Source: Ruegeria arenilitoris (GTDB taxonomy: Bacteria > Pseudomonadota > Alphaproteobacteria > Rhodobacterales > Rhodobacteraceae). From it: a stretch of DNA of 64,000 nucleotides. The translations under genes and the position numbers were made by a program. The stretch is taken from assembly GCF_013031355.1 (NCBI RefSeq), contig NZ_WPZO01000002.1:434001-498000 (forward strand), read 5' to 3'. Below, piece by piece: positions 54,878 to 63,975 of this stretch (positions are counted from its first letter, which is position 1; each line of letters starts with the position of its first letter). Below the pieces are notes generated by a model, which saw only the letters and a list, made by a program, of their open reading frames with translations, had not been told where the DNA came from and did no database searches.

Positions 54878-55885
54878 CTACCGGCCCGTTTTACGGAACC
54901 TTGCCGGCGTTTCACCTGTCCACCGTTTGAACGCCACTGAGAAAGCAGCCTGGTCGGCGAAACCGAGCATGAAGGCCACGCGGGCGACGCCCTCGCCGCT
55001 ACGAAGCATCCGCTTGGACAGGTCGCACAACACCCCTTCCAGTAGTGCCTTAAAACTTGTTCCCTCAGCCGACAGATGTCGGGTCATAGTACGCCGCGTC
55101 AGTCCAAGCTCTCCGGCTATATCGTCGCCGTTTGGTATCGGTCCGGGAAGACGCTCCCCGAGCATGTCCACAATGCGGTCGGACAGGCTTCGGACTGCAT
55201 CAGGCTGAGCCTTCAGTTGCTCTTCCCCGTGCCTACGTAAATGCCCCAACAAAGTAGGGTCAGCCGTTGGAATCCGAAAACTCATGCCGTTGGGGGGCAG
55301 AGCTAAGGCGTATCCGGACTTGAAGCCTACGACTTCGCATCCCGCCAAATCCGCCAGCAGCCTACAGTGGTCGGCATCGTCCGTTTCTAACTCGATGGAG
55401 ATCGGAGCAAGCCCGCCAGAGGTGATTTGTTGAACACGCTTATAGAGCCCGAAAATCAGCATCTCACGATGGCGAGGGTATTGGTGCGCCGGGATCACAT
55501 AACTTTCGAGCGTGATCCCAGGTTCGTCAGGAGCCCCTACAACGTTCAGGCGCAGGTCAGGGTCTTGCATGGCATAAAAGCGTTGTGTCAATGCCAACGC
55601 GTCTTCGACCGTTTCGGCCGCTCGCACGATGTAGGCCAGAAGCGTTCCGGGACCTTGCGCCGAAAGCCCTACCCGAGCAGCGAAGGTTTTGTCGTCCAGA
55701 ACCCGACAGGCGGTTTCAACTGCGCCAGCTTCATGCAGCAGCTCGACAGTGGCGTCGGGGCTGTCGATGATATCAGAGGGTGCCCCCGCCATTTCCAGGA
55801 CCTCAGGAAACGGAATGCGCGCGCCGGGTTCTTGCGCATAACGCAATCCGACATTTTGCAGCCTGTAAGCGCTGATGCGTGGCAC
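54878..55885 (-). CDS. AraC family regulator (arabinose-binding-domain type)
   Basis: A 335-residue regulator. The N-terminal ligand domain (about 15-200) is of the same 'arabinose-binding domain of AraC' type as the 34.4 kb regulator. The C-terminal HTH pair (about 235-335) reads GDDIAGELGLTRRTMTRHLS and VARVAFMLGFADQAAFSVAF and ends ETPARFRKTGR. It is divergent from the small-protein/HlyD operon starting at 56023, with a 137-bp spacer, and is probably its activator or repressor. The ligand is unknown. Confidence 0.85.
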   Translation of the reverse strand: MPRISAYRLQNVGLRYAQEPGARIPFPEVLEMAGAPSDIIDSPDATVELLHEAGAVETACRVLDDKTFAARVGLSAQGPGTLLAYIVRAAETVEDALALTQRFYAMQDPDLRLNVVGAPDEPGITLESYVIPAHQYPRHREMLIFGLYKRVQQITSGGLAPISIELETDDADHCRLLADLAGCEVVGFKSGYALALPPNGMSFRIPTADPTLLGHLRRHGEEQLKAQPDAVRSLSDRIVDMLGERLPGPIPNGDDIAGELGLTRRTMTRHLSAEGTSFKALLEGVLCDLSKRMLRSGEGVARVAFMLGFADQAAFSVAFKRWTGETPARFRKTGR

Positions 55886-56022
55886 TTTTGCGTCCTCCTC
55901 TGACTGGCACGCAACCCCCTGCAGTCACCGCAATTGTCCAGAAGGCAATAACAAATGTCCAGAACCCTCAGGATCGCTGACCCGATGACGGTTAAGTCCG
56001 GGTCATCAGAAAGGACAACGCA

Positions 56023-56220
56023 ATGATCTACTTCGCAAGGTACTACCGCGTTTTTAAAGCAATCCACGACTCCGCCAGACAGGAATGGTCTGGTGGCAAC
56101 GTTCAAGGCCTGCACGCATCGACGCTTGGCGAGAAATCTCCGAACGGGCGTCGCTGGGACCCTCCCTACAGCCCAACGGAACAGCCTTCAGAACCCGCTC
56201 AACAACCAACCGAGAACTGA
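56023..56220 (+). CDS. Small hypothetical protein preceding HlyD operon
   Basis: A 65-residue product, MIYFARYYRVFKAIHDSARQ at the start, then Gly/Pro/Gln-rich (YSPTEQPSEPAQQPTEN). It has a fair ribosome binding site (AAAGGACAACGCA) and the AraC gene faces it. I recognise no family. The 60-bp gap to the next gene in the same direction makes an operon likely. It could be a short leader peptide or a real membrane-peripheral protein; coding status is inferred from the ribosome binding site and position. Confidence 0.5.
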   Translation: MIYFARYYRVFKAIHDSARQEWSGGNVQGLHASTLGEKSPNGRRWDPPYSPTEQPSEPAQQPTEN

Positions 56221-56279
56221 CGTTCTCAAAATCATCAATCTTCTTACGCAGCGTGGCTGTGTACGAAAGGACCAGACAT

Positions 56280-56660
56280 ATGAAACCACCCGCGTTCCTG
56301 ATGGCGCCCTTGCTTGGCGTCATCTCAACTCCTGTCTTCGCCGCTGGGGGCGACCCCAGATGGTGGGTCGCACCCAATCAAACCGATACCTATGCCTGGG
56401 TCGGCCTGGTTGTTCTCTTCCTTGCGATCTTACTGGTCGTACACCTCTATGCGCGCTTTGAGCGCTATACCGAGCACAAATCAAAAGGCACTCCGCTGCG
56501 TACAACCATTCCGATGATGCTAACCGTAGCGTTGGCTTATGAACTGATGCCGGCACTCAGCCACTTCAGTATTCTGCTGCCAGGCGCCCTGATCCTAACC
56601 GCAATCGCCCGCGACTTCATGTTGTGGTGGCGCCCTTCGCAAGAGGAGTTGGTAAAATGA
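56280..56660 (+). CDS. Membrane protein with signal sequence, HlyD partner
   Basis: A 126-residue protein with a signal peptide (about 1-22, VFAAGG) and three hydrophobic helices (about 40-62, 80-97, 100-118), ending FMLWWRPSQEELVK. I recognise no named family; its setting directly before an HlyD-type protein recalls DUF3302/YibI-like partners of YibH, which is only an analogy. ATG 56280 has AGGACC upstream. Its stop overlaps the HlyD gene start (ATGA), so the two are translationally coupled. Confidence 0.75.
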   Translation: MKPPAFLMAPLLGVISTPVFAAGGDPRWWVAPNQTDTYAWVGLVVLFLAILLVVHLYARFERYTEHKSKGTPLRTTIPMMLTVALAYELMPALSHFSILLPGALILTAIARDFMLWWRPSQEELVK

Positions 56661-57874
56661 TTGAGCTACTCGTCACATCTTTTCCGTTTGTCCTGCGCGT
56701 GATCTATCTGAAATGGCGCGGGCTGCCTGTCACCCTGTACAACGTTCACCGGGCGCTGTTCATGTGGTTCGTCTTGGCCCTGATCGTGTTCTTTGCGGTA
56801 TTCTATTACTATCCCAAATCCTACACTGGCCTTGTGCCCTTCAGAACCGTTCCTGTCGTCGCCGAGAATGGTGGAACAGTGACCGAAATCTACGTTAAGG
56901 GCGGTGATCATGTGGAACCAGGCGATCCGCTGTTTGCCGTCGAGAATGCGTCAGAACAAGCCGCAGTAGATTTCGCGACCCGCAAAGTCGAGGAAATTGA
57001 AAGCGCGAAACTGGCAGCTGAGTTGCAGGTCCAGACTGCGCAGGCCGTGCTGGATGCCGCGACTACTGCCAGAGAACAGGCCGAACTGGTGCTAATGGAT
57101 CACGAGGCACTGCGAGCGAAATCCTCTGCAGCATTTCAAGTGAGCCAGCTGGAGCGTGCCCAGGCAACCTTGAGCACCCGGGAAGCAGAGGTTGAGGCTG
57201 CAGAAACGCAGCTCGGCGTGGCTCAAGTCCAAGCGACAGCCGTTCTGCCAGCCCAACTTGCATCGGCGCGAGCGTCGTTGAAGCAGGCTCAGGTAGAACT
57301 GTCAAAGACACTGACGCTCAGTTCTGTCGACGGTGTGGTGGAACAAGTCACCCTGAATGTCGGATCGCGCGCAGCACAAGCCGCAATGAGCCCCGCCATG
57401 CTGATCGTACCAGATCGGAAAGATGTTGAACGAGGACGTATCGTTGCCGGATTCTCCCAGGTTTCCCGCACCGAACTGTACGAAGGTATGGCCGCGGAAG
57501 TGGCGTGTGAAAGCAACTTCAATATCTCAATGCGCAATACCGTTCTTCCTGCAAGGATCGTACGCATTCAGGAGTCGATTTCGTCCGGTCAGCTTGCGCC
57601 CAGCGGTCGACTGATCGAGCCTAGTGAAAAGGCGAAACGGGGTCAGATCGTCGTTCATCTTGACCTCGTACACCCAGAGCACCGCGATCTTCTGGTGCCA
57701 GGAAGTGGTTGCATCGTCCAATCCTACACCACCAGTTTTGAAGGTGACATGGAAGGAACACTTGTCGCTCATGGGATCCAGGCAATGGGTATCATCAAGG
57801 CGGTTGGTCTGCGGGTCAAAGCTTGGTTCGGTCTGACTTCAGGTATCGGCTTGATCGGTGGTGGACACGCCTGA
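56657..57874 (+). CDS. HlyD family periplasmic adaptor
   Basis: A 405-residue membrane-fusion protein. One N-terminal helix (about 40-60) anchors it in the inner membrane. Then come the first half-lipoyl segment (VVAENGGTVTEIYVKGGDHV), a long alpha-helical hairpin (about 100-215, rich in Ala/Glu/Gln: LAAELQVQTAQAVLDAATTA), the second lipoyl half (LSSVDGVVEQVTLNVGSRAA), and a beta-barrel domain. It should link an inner-membrane pump to an outer-membrane channel or work alone, as EmrA/YibH-type adaptors do. No pump gene is adjacent, which is unusual. ATG 56657 overlaps the upstream stop. A terminator follows. Confidence 0.85.
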   Translation: MIELLVTSFPFVLRVIYLKWRGLPVTLYNVHRALFMWFVLALIVFFAVFYYYPKSYTGLVPFRTVPVVAENGGTVTEIYVKGGDHVEPGDPLFAVENASEQAAVDFATRKVEEIESAKLAAELQVQTAQAVLDAATTAREQAELVLMDHEALRAKSSAAFQVSQLERAQATLSTREAEVEAAETQLGVAQVQATAVLPAQLASARASLKQAQVELSKTLTLSSVDGVVEQVTLNVGSRAAQAAMSPAMLIVPDRKDVERGRIVAGFSQVSRTELYEGMAAEVACESNFNISMRNTVLPARIVRIQESISSGQLAPSGRLIEPSEKAKRGQIVVHLDLVHPEHRDLLVPGSGCIVQSYTTSFEGDMEGTLVAHGIQAMGIIKAVGLRVKAWFGLTSGIGLIGGGHA

Positions 57875-57904
57875 TTTCCCAAAAATCCACCTATTCAATA
57901 AACA

Positions 57905-57935
57905 CGGCTCCCGATAGACATTGGGAGCCGTTTTT
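57905..57935 (+). terminator. Rho-independent terminator of HlyD operon
   Basis: A perfect 8-bp stem CGGCTCCC (57905-57912) / GGGAGCCG (57923-57930) with a 10-base loop is followed by TTTTT. It starts 31 bases after the HlyD stop codon. Confidence 0.9.
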
Positions 57936-58123
57936 ACTATTTGCGGACAGACCGCGCGCCAAAAAAATGCGAGTTCTGTCACGGCTTTCTGCTACACGGC
58001 GAACGATTAATAGGTTCGTTCAGGTAGTCGTTTGCAGGAAAGTGACGACCACATTCAGTAGCCTTGGGTCTTGTCAGAAGAACTTGTCTTGAGGCGGGCA
58101 GGGGGTTTTCGCAGCTTCTATTC

Positions 58124-58698
58124 ATGAAAAGACAATCGCCATTTAAGTACTTTTCAACTAACCCCGAGATCATTCGGCTAGCCGCATTGCTATATGTTCG
58201 GTTCCCACTATCGTTTCGCAATGTAGAAGACCTGCTGCATGAGCGTGGCATCGAACTCAGCCACGAGACAGTGCGGTTTCGGTGGAACCGTTTCGGCCCG
58301 ATGTTCGCATCGGAAATCCGGAGAAAACGGGTCCACCAGCTGCGGGCATACTCAAAGTCGAAATGGCAAGTGGATGAAGTCTTCGTAAAGGTGAACGGCA
58401 AGCGGCATTATCTGTGGCGCGCAGTAGATCATGAAGGCGAGCTGCTTGAAGTTGTGGTCACCAAACGTCGAAACAAGCTGGCAGCATTGAAATTCCTCAG
58501 GAAATTGATGAAGCGGCACGACACAGCGAACGCGCAATGCAGCGTATTAGGCGGATGCGAAGTTTGCAGAAGTTCGCTGCCGTCCATTCCTCTGTCTACA
58601 ACCACTTCGACCAGGAAAGATCTCTCACCAGCCGAGACACCTTCAAGCTGACACGCACCGCTGCTATCGCCGAGTGGCGCGAACTTGGTGCGGCATAA
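58124..58698 (+). mobile_element. IS6-family insertion sequence, internally deleted (copy A)
   Basis: Transposase of the IS6/IS26 type. From ATG 58124: MKRQSPFKYFSTNPEIIRLA, LLYVRFPLSFRNVEDLLHER, ELSHETVRFRWNRFGPMFAS, WQVDEVFVKVNGKRHYLWRA (first catalytic Asp in VDE). After LKFLRKLMKRH the rest of the catalytic core, with the second Asp and the Glu, is deleted, and the tail resumes in another frame as SERAMQRIRRMRSLQKFAAV...EWRELGAA, ending at 58698. So the copy cannot transpose. It lies right after the HlyD-operon terminator and is a direct repeat of the fragment at 61.6 kb. Confidence 0.85.
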
Positions 58699-58749
58699 AG
58701 GGCAGCGATACTGGCCTAGCTGAGACGGGTTCGATTTTGTCTGACAGCA
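58697..58749 (+). repeat. Right-end segment shared with copy B
   Basis: The segment from AAAGGGCAGCGATACTGGCC to the TTTTGTCTGAC at about 58748 recurs almost unchanged at 61875-61924 in the same orientation. It marks the likely right-hand end of both IS6-type copies. Confidence 0.7.
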
Positions 58750-59055
58750 TCTTCGCTACTGCAGCGAATGTCTCCTCTGACGAGTCGCACCGCAGCGCCG
58801 ATACTCTTCGTTCAACGGCCGTTCAGGGTCGATGAGCTTGGTGTGGGCTCATTACTGGTGGAAGGTACGCCGCGTTTGCCGTTTCGAAGCTGCAAAGCTC
58901 AACCGACAGAAATCGTCCTAGATAGACTGACCGACCAAAGTTCCTTTCTAGAAGAGGATCCTTTATCAAAACACGCAAAGTCGATCCCTCTGGCACGCAG
59001 ACCAAACACGAGATTGAACAGAATCTGAGGTCCGTCAACTAAGGCGATTGAGCAG

Positions 59056-59205
59056 CCCTATCTGACGGGTCCAACGTGATTGTTTGTGCATGATCGGCCT
59101 GTGTTCCATCGGGATGATGGTTTCCGGTGTCGGAGCGCGATAGCCCAGTGCACTGTGTGGTTGTTTGGTGTTGTAGCGTTCCCTTCATTCTTCGAAGGCC
59201 GTAAC
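59056..59205 (-). mobile_element. IS3-family transposase C-terminal scrap
   Basis: Minus strand reads VTAFEE, a TGA, then RERYNTKQPHSALGYRAPTP and ETI; the YNTxRPHSALGYRxP motif is the conserved C-terminus of IS3-family OrfB transposases. Only about 45 codons remain, with a stop codon. It lies between the IS6-type copy A and the DUF3300 gene. Confidence 0.75.
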
Positions 59206-59287
59206 TAACCCAAAACCGCCTTTTTTCCCGGCCGGTTGCCAGAATCGCAGTCTTAGGTGATCCTTCAAGAAATCGAAGGATCGCAAT

Positions 59288-60625
59288 ATGTTTAGGTTTC
59301 TATTAATTGCTTTCGGTATGAGCGTATCTACTGCCCTATTCGCGCAAGTGGAATCTGAGGGTGTCGCTGCAGAAGAAGATACCTCGGCGATTTCGGCCAG
59401 CCTTCTGACTGACGCAGAGTTGCAGACCTTGGTCGCCCCTGTGGCTCTTTACCCTGACACGCTGCTCATACAGATATTTGTCGCGGCTACACAACCATTG
59501 GAGATTGTAAAAGCCGAACGGTATTTGCTGGATAACGCGGACCGCGACCCTGCTGAGCTTGAGCCGGAAATCGAAGCAATGGGCTGGGATCCTTCTGTTA
59601 GTGTTTTGGCGACAGCGTTCCCCGAAGTCGTTGGTCAGATGGCCACCCACATCGATTGGACCGAGACCGTCGGCACCGCCATGCTGGCCCAGTCCGATGA
59701 TGTGATGGATGCAGTGCAGGTAATGCGGGACCAGGCGATTGACAGCGGCGCTCTTGTTTCAGGGCCCGAGCAAACTGTCGAGGTGTCTGAGGACGAAACA
59801 GTCGTAATCACACCGACTGAACCCGAAACAGTATACGTCCCGCAATACAATCCAGAGACAGTTTATACTGGCCCGTCTGCTGGAGATGTTGTGGGCGCGG
59901 CATTGCTGACTTTTGGAACTGTGGCCCTGATCGACGAGATTTTTGACGATGACGACGATTGGTATGACTATTGGGGCTGCCGAAATTGTGGTGGCTGGGG
60001 CGGGGGCCCAATCTACCGAAACCCGGACATCGACATAGACGTCGATGGCAATGTCAACATCGGCAATGACATAGATTTAGGCGACCGTACCGATATCGGC
60101 TGGAACCCCGATCCTGATCGTCAAAAGGAAGCCCGGGACAAGATCGCAGATCACAAAAGACCTGAAGGTGGACGTGGCGACATGCCGGTCAACCGTCCCG
60201 AGGGTCGCACGGATGAACTGCGTGCTAAGTTGAGCCGCGAGTCTGGTGCAGCAGACATCAGCCGGGACCGTGCCGCGGCAGCGGTTGCAGCTGGCGCCGG
60301 GGCAGGGGCCGTCGCTGGAGGAGCTCTTGCGAACCGGGGTGGCGGGAACAAGTCCTTGCCACAGGTGAACCGTGGCAACGCCGATCGGGACAAGGCTGTT
60401 GCAAAACAACAGGCGATCGATCGCACCAAACGTCCGGATGCAACGAAAAAACCAGTCGCACAAAGACCGCAGGCGGCCAAAAAGCCCCAGGCGAAGAAAG
60501 CGGCGTCGACGCAGCGCAAGCCCACGGCGTCCAAAGGGCAGGCGATGAAGAAAAATGCGTCCGGCAGCAGAACTCAAAGCGCGTCCAAGCGCGGACACGC
60601 CGCCAAAGGCAAGCGGAGACGGTAA
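59288..60625 (+). CDS. DUF3300 family secreted protein
   Basis: A 445-residue protein with signal peptide (about 1-19, ALFAQ). DUF3300 domain (about 40-210): LVAPVALYPDTLLIQIFVAA and AMGWDPSVSVLATAFPEVV are its signature, closing with ETVYVPQYNPETVY. A Gly/Asp/Asn-rich middle (about 220-280) and a strongly basic Lys/Ala/Arg tail (about 370-445, ending HAAKGKRRR) follow; the tail suggests binding to acidic partners or nucleic acid. Function of DUF3300 is unknown. Paired with DUF2950 as in many proteobacteria; it lies inside a region bounded by IS6-type remnants. Confidence 0.85.
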   Translation: MFRFLLIAFGMSVSTALFAQVESEGVAAEEDTSAISASLLTDAELQTLVAPVALYPDTLLIQIFVAATQPLEIVKAERYLLDNADRDPAELEPEIEAMGWDPSVSVLATAFPEVVGQMATHIDWTETVGTAMLAQSDDVMDAVQVMRDQAIDSGALVSGPEQTVEVSEDETVVITPTEPETVYVPQYNPETVYTGPSAGDVVGAALLTFGTVALIDEIFDDDDDWYDYWGCRNCGGWGGGPIYRNPDIDIDVDGNVNIGNDIDLGDRTDIGWNPDPDRQKEARDKIADHKRPEGGRGDMPVNRPEGRTDELRAKLSRESGAADISRDRAAAAVAAGAGAGAVAGGALANRGGGNKSLPQVNRGNADRDKAVAKQQAIDRTKRPDATKKPVAQRPQAAKKPQAKKAASTQRKPTASKGQAMKKNASGSRTQSASKRGHAAKGKRRR

Positions 60626-60626
60626 G

Positions 60627-61517
60627 ATGCGTAGGTTAGTATATTCAGTTTTATTGCTTGCCGCGACAACAAGCCCGGTGCTCTCTGAAGGAGCCCGATT
60701 TGATACGCCGCAAATGGCACTGGACGCTTTTGTAGATGCGTTGAAGGTTAATGATCAGAGCAAGCTGCTCGAAATTTTCGGGCCCGAAGCCGAGGATTTA
60801 GTTGGAACGGGTGACCCCGCGGAAGACCAAGAAAGAAGGCACGAAGTGCTTGGTATGTACGCTGAGGGGTATCGCTTTCAGCCCGAGGATAAAGGGGTTG
60901 TACTTCTTCTGGGTGAAGACAGTTGGCCCTTCCCGATCCCAATTCTAAGAATGGAAGATGGCTGGCGCTTTGACCTGGAAGCTGGGATCGAGGAACTCTC
61001 TGCCAGAGAAATCGGGTTGAATGAGTTGGAAGTGATCGAACTGCTTGAGGCCTATGTTGACCTACAAGCCGCTTTCCGGCTTTTGGATCATAACGGTGAT
61101 GGCGTTATGGAATTTGCTCAGACGATCATTTCCGACCCAGGAAAGCGAAATGGGCTTTTCTGGCCAGAAGACGATAGTTTCGTTGGAGCGGCGCTTGCCC
61201 GAGCAGCAGCTTCCGGGTGGAGCGACGGTGAGGTCGACTATGAAGCCGAGCCATTTTTAGGGTATTACTACAGGATCTTGCAGGGTCAGGGAGCGAATGC
61301 ACCTGGGGGTGCCTACTCCTACTTTGTCGGTGATCGCTTCGTCGCGGGACATGCATTGCTCGCAGTGCCTTCAGATTATGGACAAACTGGTATCCACTCC
61401 TTTCTGGTTGGCGAAAACGGTATAGTTTACGAGGCAGATTTTGGCTCGGAAACACTTAATATTGCAGCAGAAATCTCTACTTACGACCCCGACACTAATT
61501 GGTCACCAGTCGAGTAA
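60627..61517 (+). CDS. DUF2950 family secreted protein
   Basis: A 296-residue protein with signal peptide (about 1-20, SPVLSEG). The DUF2950 body begins FDTPQMALDAFVDALKVND and includes LLDHNGDGVMEFAQTIISDP, whose DxNxDGxxxF pattern is EF-hand-like, then GLFWPEDDSF and GYYYRILQGQGANAPGGAYS. ATG 60627 lies one base after the DUF3300 stop, with GGAGACGG upstream, so the two are translated together. The molecular role is unknown. Confidence 0.85.
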   Translation: MRRLVYSVLLLAATTSPVLSEGARFDTPQMALDAFVDALKVNDQSKLLEIFGPEAEDLVGTGDPAEDQERRHEVLGMYAEGYRFQPEDKGVVLLLGEDSWPFPIPILRMEDGWRFDLEAGIEELSAREIGLNELEVIELLEAYVDLQAAFRLLDHNGDGVMEFAQTIISDPGKRNGLFWPEDDSFVGAALARAAASGWSDGEVDYEAEPFLGYYYRILQGQGANAPGGAYSYFVGDRFVAGHALLAVPSDYGQTGIHSFLVGENGIVYEADFGSETLNIAAEISTYDPDTNWSPVE

Positions 61518-61609
61518 TACTTGATTGATAGCGACGCATAGGTTTTGCGCTTTGGTAAGGCTACTTGTCGTGGTGCGTGTCACAAGTTTCAGTTCAATTG
61601 TTTACGTGT

Positions 61610-61880
61610 AAGGCTGCGCTCAGACAATTGGGAGCACTCGAAAAACAAAAGACGGGCAGGTGGCTCAACAACCGCGTTGAGAATTCGCACCTGCCGTTCC
61701 GACGAAGAGAACGCGCCATGCAGCGTTTCAGGCGTATATGAAGTTTGCAAAAATTCGCCTTCGTCCATTCCTACGGCTACGACCACTTCAACCAGGAAAG
61801 ATCGCTAGCAGAGACATTTTCAAGCTGACACGCCCCGCCGCTCTCGCAGATTGGCGCGTACTTGGTGCGTCAAAAAGGGC
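61610..61880 (+). mobile_element. IS6-family transposase 3' fragment (copy B)
   Basis: Reads KAALRQLGALEKQKTGRWLN, NRVENSHLPFRRRERAMQRF, RRI, a TGA stop, then SLQKFAFVHSYGYDHFNQER. This is the C-terminal region of an IS6-family transposase (NNRAENSHLPFRRRERAMQRF is the family text, including the catalytic Glu). A further frameshift breaks the tail. It supplies sequence missing from copy A, and it has the same orientation. Non-functional. Confidence 0.8.
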
Positions 61881-61924
61881 AGCTATACTGGCCTAGTTGA
61901 GACTGGTTCGATTTTGTCTGACAC
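61875..61924 (+). repeat. Right-end segment shared with copy A
   Basis: Near-identical to 58697-58749 (AGGGCAGCTATACTGGCCTA, then GGTTCGATTTTGTCTGAC). It ends 4 bases before the sulfatase stop codon. Confidence 0.7.
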
Positions 61925-61927
61925 CAA

Positions 61928-63538
61928 CTAACCTTCGGCGGTTTCGATCTTCCACGCTTCAAGAAGTTTGGGAAGCGCGACGTTCCAATCCAAAACACCC
62001 GTCTTCTGCGCCCAGCTTTCGTATTGCTTGATCAGCTTCGCTTCTAATTTGGCATTGCTGCCTCGCAAATTCGTCAGCTCTGTTCGGTCCGCTTCGATAT
62101 CGTAGAGCTCCCAATCCCGACCGTGCTGCCTGACAAGTTTGAAGTGCCCTAGCCTGATGGCAGAATTGCCCTCATGTTCAAAAAAGATAGGTTCTTCTCG
62201 GACCCAGTCCTTGCCGCGAAAGACGTCCATCAACGATTGCCCTTGCATGGGCTGAATTGCGTGACCACCCACTTCGGTTTGGTAGGCACATCCCGTGGCC
62301 TCCAGAATAGTGGGCAGGATGTCGACAACGTGACAGGCTGCATGCGCGTTGGAAGTCGGTACAATCCCTTTTGGCCAATGGGCAATCAGCGGGGTCGAGA
62401 TACCGCCTTCATGGACATAATGCTTAAACAGACGAAACGGAGCATTTGAGACATTCGCCCATGGTTTGTCATAGCTTTGATACGTCAGAGCATCACCCGG
62501 CATCACGTCCGGGCGGTTTCCCATTGTAATTTGCCGCCCATCCTGCGTCGTGTCGGGAAAGAACTTGGCCCAACCGTCTTCTGCCATGAACTCCGCGCAG
62601 CCACCGTTGTCAGACAAAAACATGATCAGCGTGTTCTCGAACTGACCCATGCGTTTTAACTCAGCAATCAATCTGCCGATGGATTGATCCATGCGGTCCA
62701 CCATGGCCGCATAGGTCGCCATTTTGCGTGCCTCCCAATCGGTGTTTTCCTCATTGGCCCATGGATGCACGTCGGCGTCGCGAGGTGAAATGTCCCAGTT
62801 CGTTTGAAATACATTCATCCCGTTCATGCTTTCATGTCGGGCTGTGCGCGTCGCATCCCAGCCCTTGGAATACACGCCGTCATAGCGCGCGATATCTTCT
62901 GGGTGGGCATGCAAGGGCCAATGCGGTGCGGTGTGAGCGAGGTAAAGAAAGAAGGGCTGATTGTCTGGTGTTTCTTCGATCATTCCTATGGCTTTGTTGG
63001 TGATTGCATCTGTGAAATAGAAGTCATCCGGGAAGGTTTCGACACGGCTGTCATCCTCAAGCATGTAGTGGGGCGAGAAGAAATGTGTGACCCCGTCAAC
63101 GATCCCATAGAACCGATCGAAGCCGCGCTGACGCGGTGTTGGATGCTCCACATCACCGACGCGCCAACTGTCAATCTCTCGGGCCATGAAATCCCCGGCA
63201 ACATGCCACTTGCCTGACATAAGGGTTCGGTAACCGTTTGCCCTCAGGTGTTCCGCAATAGTGGCGCTGTCATTGCGCAGAAACCCCTGATAGGCGGGCG
63301 TACCAAGATTGGCACCCATATGACCGACACCCGCATCATGCGGATAAAGACCGGTCAAAAGAGAGGCGCGCGTCGGACAACATCTGGCGCAGTTGTACAT
63401 TGAAGTCAGCAGCACGCCATCACGTGCGAGTGCGTCGAGGTTTGGGGTGAGTATTTCTGATCCGGTGACCCCCAAATCTGCAAAGCCCATATCATCGGCT
63501 AAGATTAATATGACGTTCGGCCGACTTCCGACTTCCAT
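61928..63538 (-). CDS. Type I sulfatase (arylsulfatase-like)
   Basis: A 536-residue alkaline-phosphatase-fold sulfatase that hydrolyses sulfate esters. The formylglycine motif is CCPTRASLLTG, with Cys53 as the residue to be converted. The metal site opens with NVILILADDMGFADLG, and MSGKWHVAG supplies the Lys-His pair. The bulk (about 200-400) includes FLYLAHTAPHWPLHA and NTLIMFLSDNGGCAEFM, typical of arylsulfatase A-like enzymes. It starts MEVGSRPN with no signal peptide, so it is cytoplasmic unless an upstream start exists. A formylglycine-generating enzyme is required and is not in the window. No regulator is adjacent. Confidence 0.9.
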   Translation of the reverse strand: MEVGSRPNVILILADDMGFADLGVTGSEILTPNLDALARDGVLLTSMYNCARCCPTRASLLTGLYPHDAGVGHMGANLGTPAYQGFLRNDSATIAEHLRANGYRTLMSGKWHVAGDFMAREIDSWRVGDVEHPTPRQRGFDRFYGIVDGVTHFFSPHYMLEDDSRVETFPDDFYFTDAITNKAIGMIEETPDNQPFFLYLAHTAPHWPLHAHPEDIARYDGVYSKGWDATRTARHESMNGMNVFQTNWDISPRDADVHPWANEENTDWEARKMATYAAMVDRMDQSIGRLIAELKRMGQFENTLIMFLSDNGGCAEFMAEDGWAKFFPDTTQDGRQITMGNRPDVMPGDALTYQSYDKPWANVSNAPFRLFKHYVHEGGISTPLIAHWPKGIVPTSNAHAACHVVDILPTILEATGCAYQTEVGGHAIQPMQGQSLMDVFRGKDWVREEPIFFEHEGNSAIRLGHFKLVRQHGRDWELYDIEADRTELTNLRGSNAKLEAKLIKQYESWAQKTGVLDWNVALPKLLEAWKIETAEG

Positions 63539-63645
63539 GCTGAGTCTCCGTCTGTGAGTTTGAGCAAATTTTTACAGTTCAAGTGATCTTGTCACGAAAA
63601 AAGTAAACGGGTTAATGCCGAAAGGTATCAAAGACGCTGAGGAGA

Positions 63646-63975
63646 GTGCGCCAAAAAGCAGCCGCTGATGTCCGCGCGACGGAAGCTTACTTGGTTCCCG
63701 CGATGTGTGATTTCATGGGACTCTCGACTTTGCGCTTGCCGCACACGGCAGGTTTGATGGGCCGCGATGCAGCATCACAAAAGCACTATGAAGGTCTCTT
63801 ATGGGCCGCCCGCGAGAGCGACCCGTTAGCATTATATCTCAGTGGCTTCAGCGATGACCAAGGCATCCTCGAGTTCGACGCCGACCGATGCGACCCAGTC
63901 TCGAACAATCCGCGCGTATTGACGCGTCGAGATGTGCAATCGTTCGTGAAATGGACTGGGCCAAAAGTATTCTGA
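63646..63975 (+). CDS. Unrecognised short reading frame at window end
   Basis: A 109-codon frame opening at GTG 63646 with no domain I recognise and no strong ribosome binding site. A separate short frame (ATG 63617) ends just inside it, as in a frameshifted gene. It might be the decayed start of a transposon- or phage-derived gene, in keeping with the mobile scraps to the left. The 460 bases 63539-64000 hold nothing else that I can support besides the sulfatase promoter. Confidence 0.3.
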   Translation: MRQKAAADVRATEAYLVPAMCDFMGLSTLRLPHTAGLMGRDAASQKHYEGLLWAARESDPLALYLSGFSDDQGILEFDADRCDPVSNNPRVLTRRDVQSFVKWTGPKVF

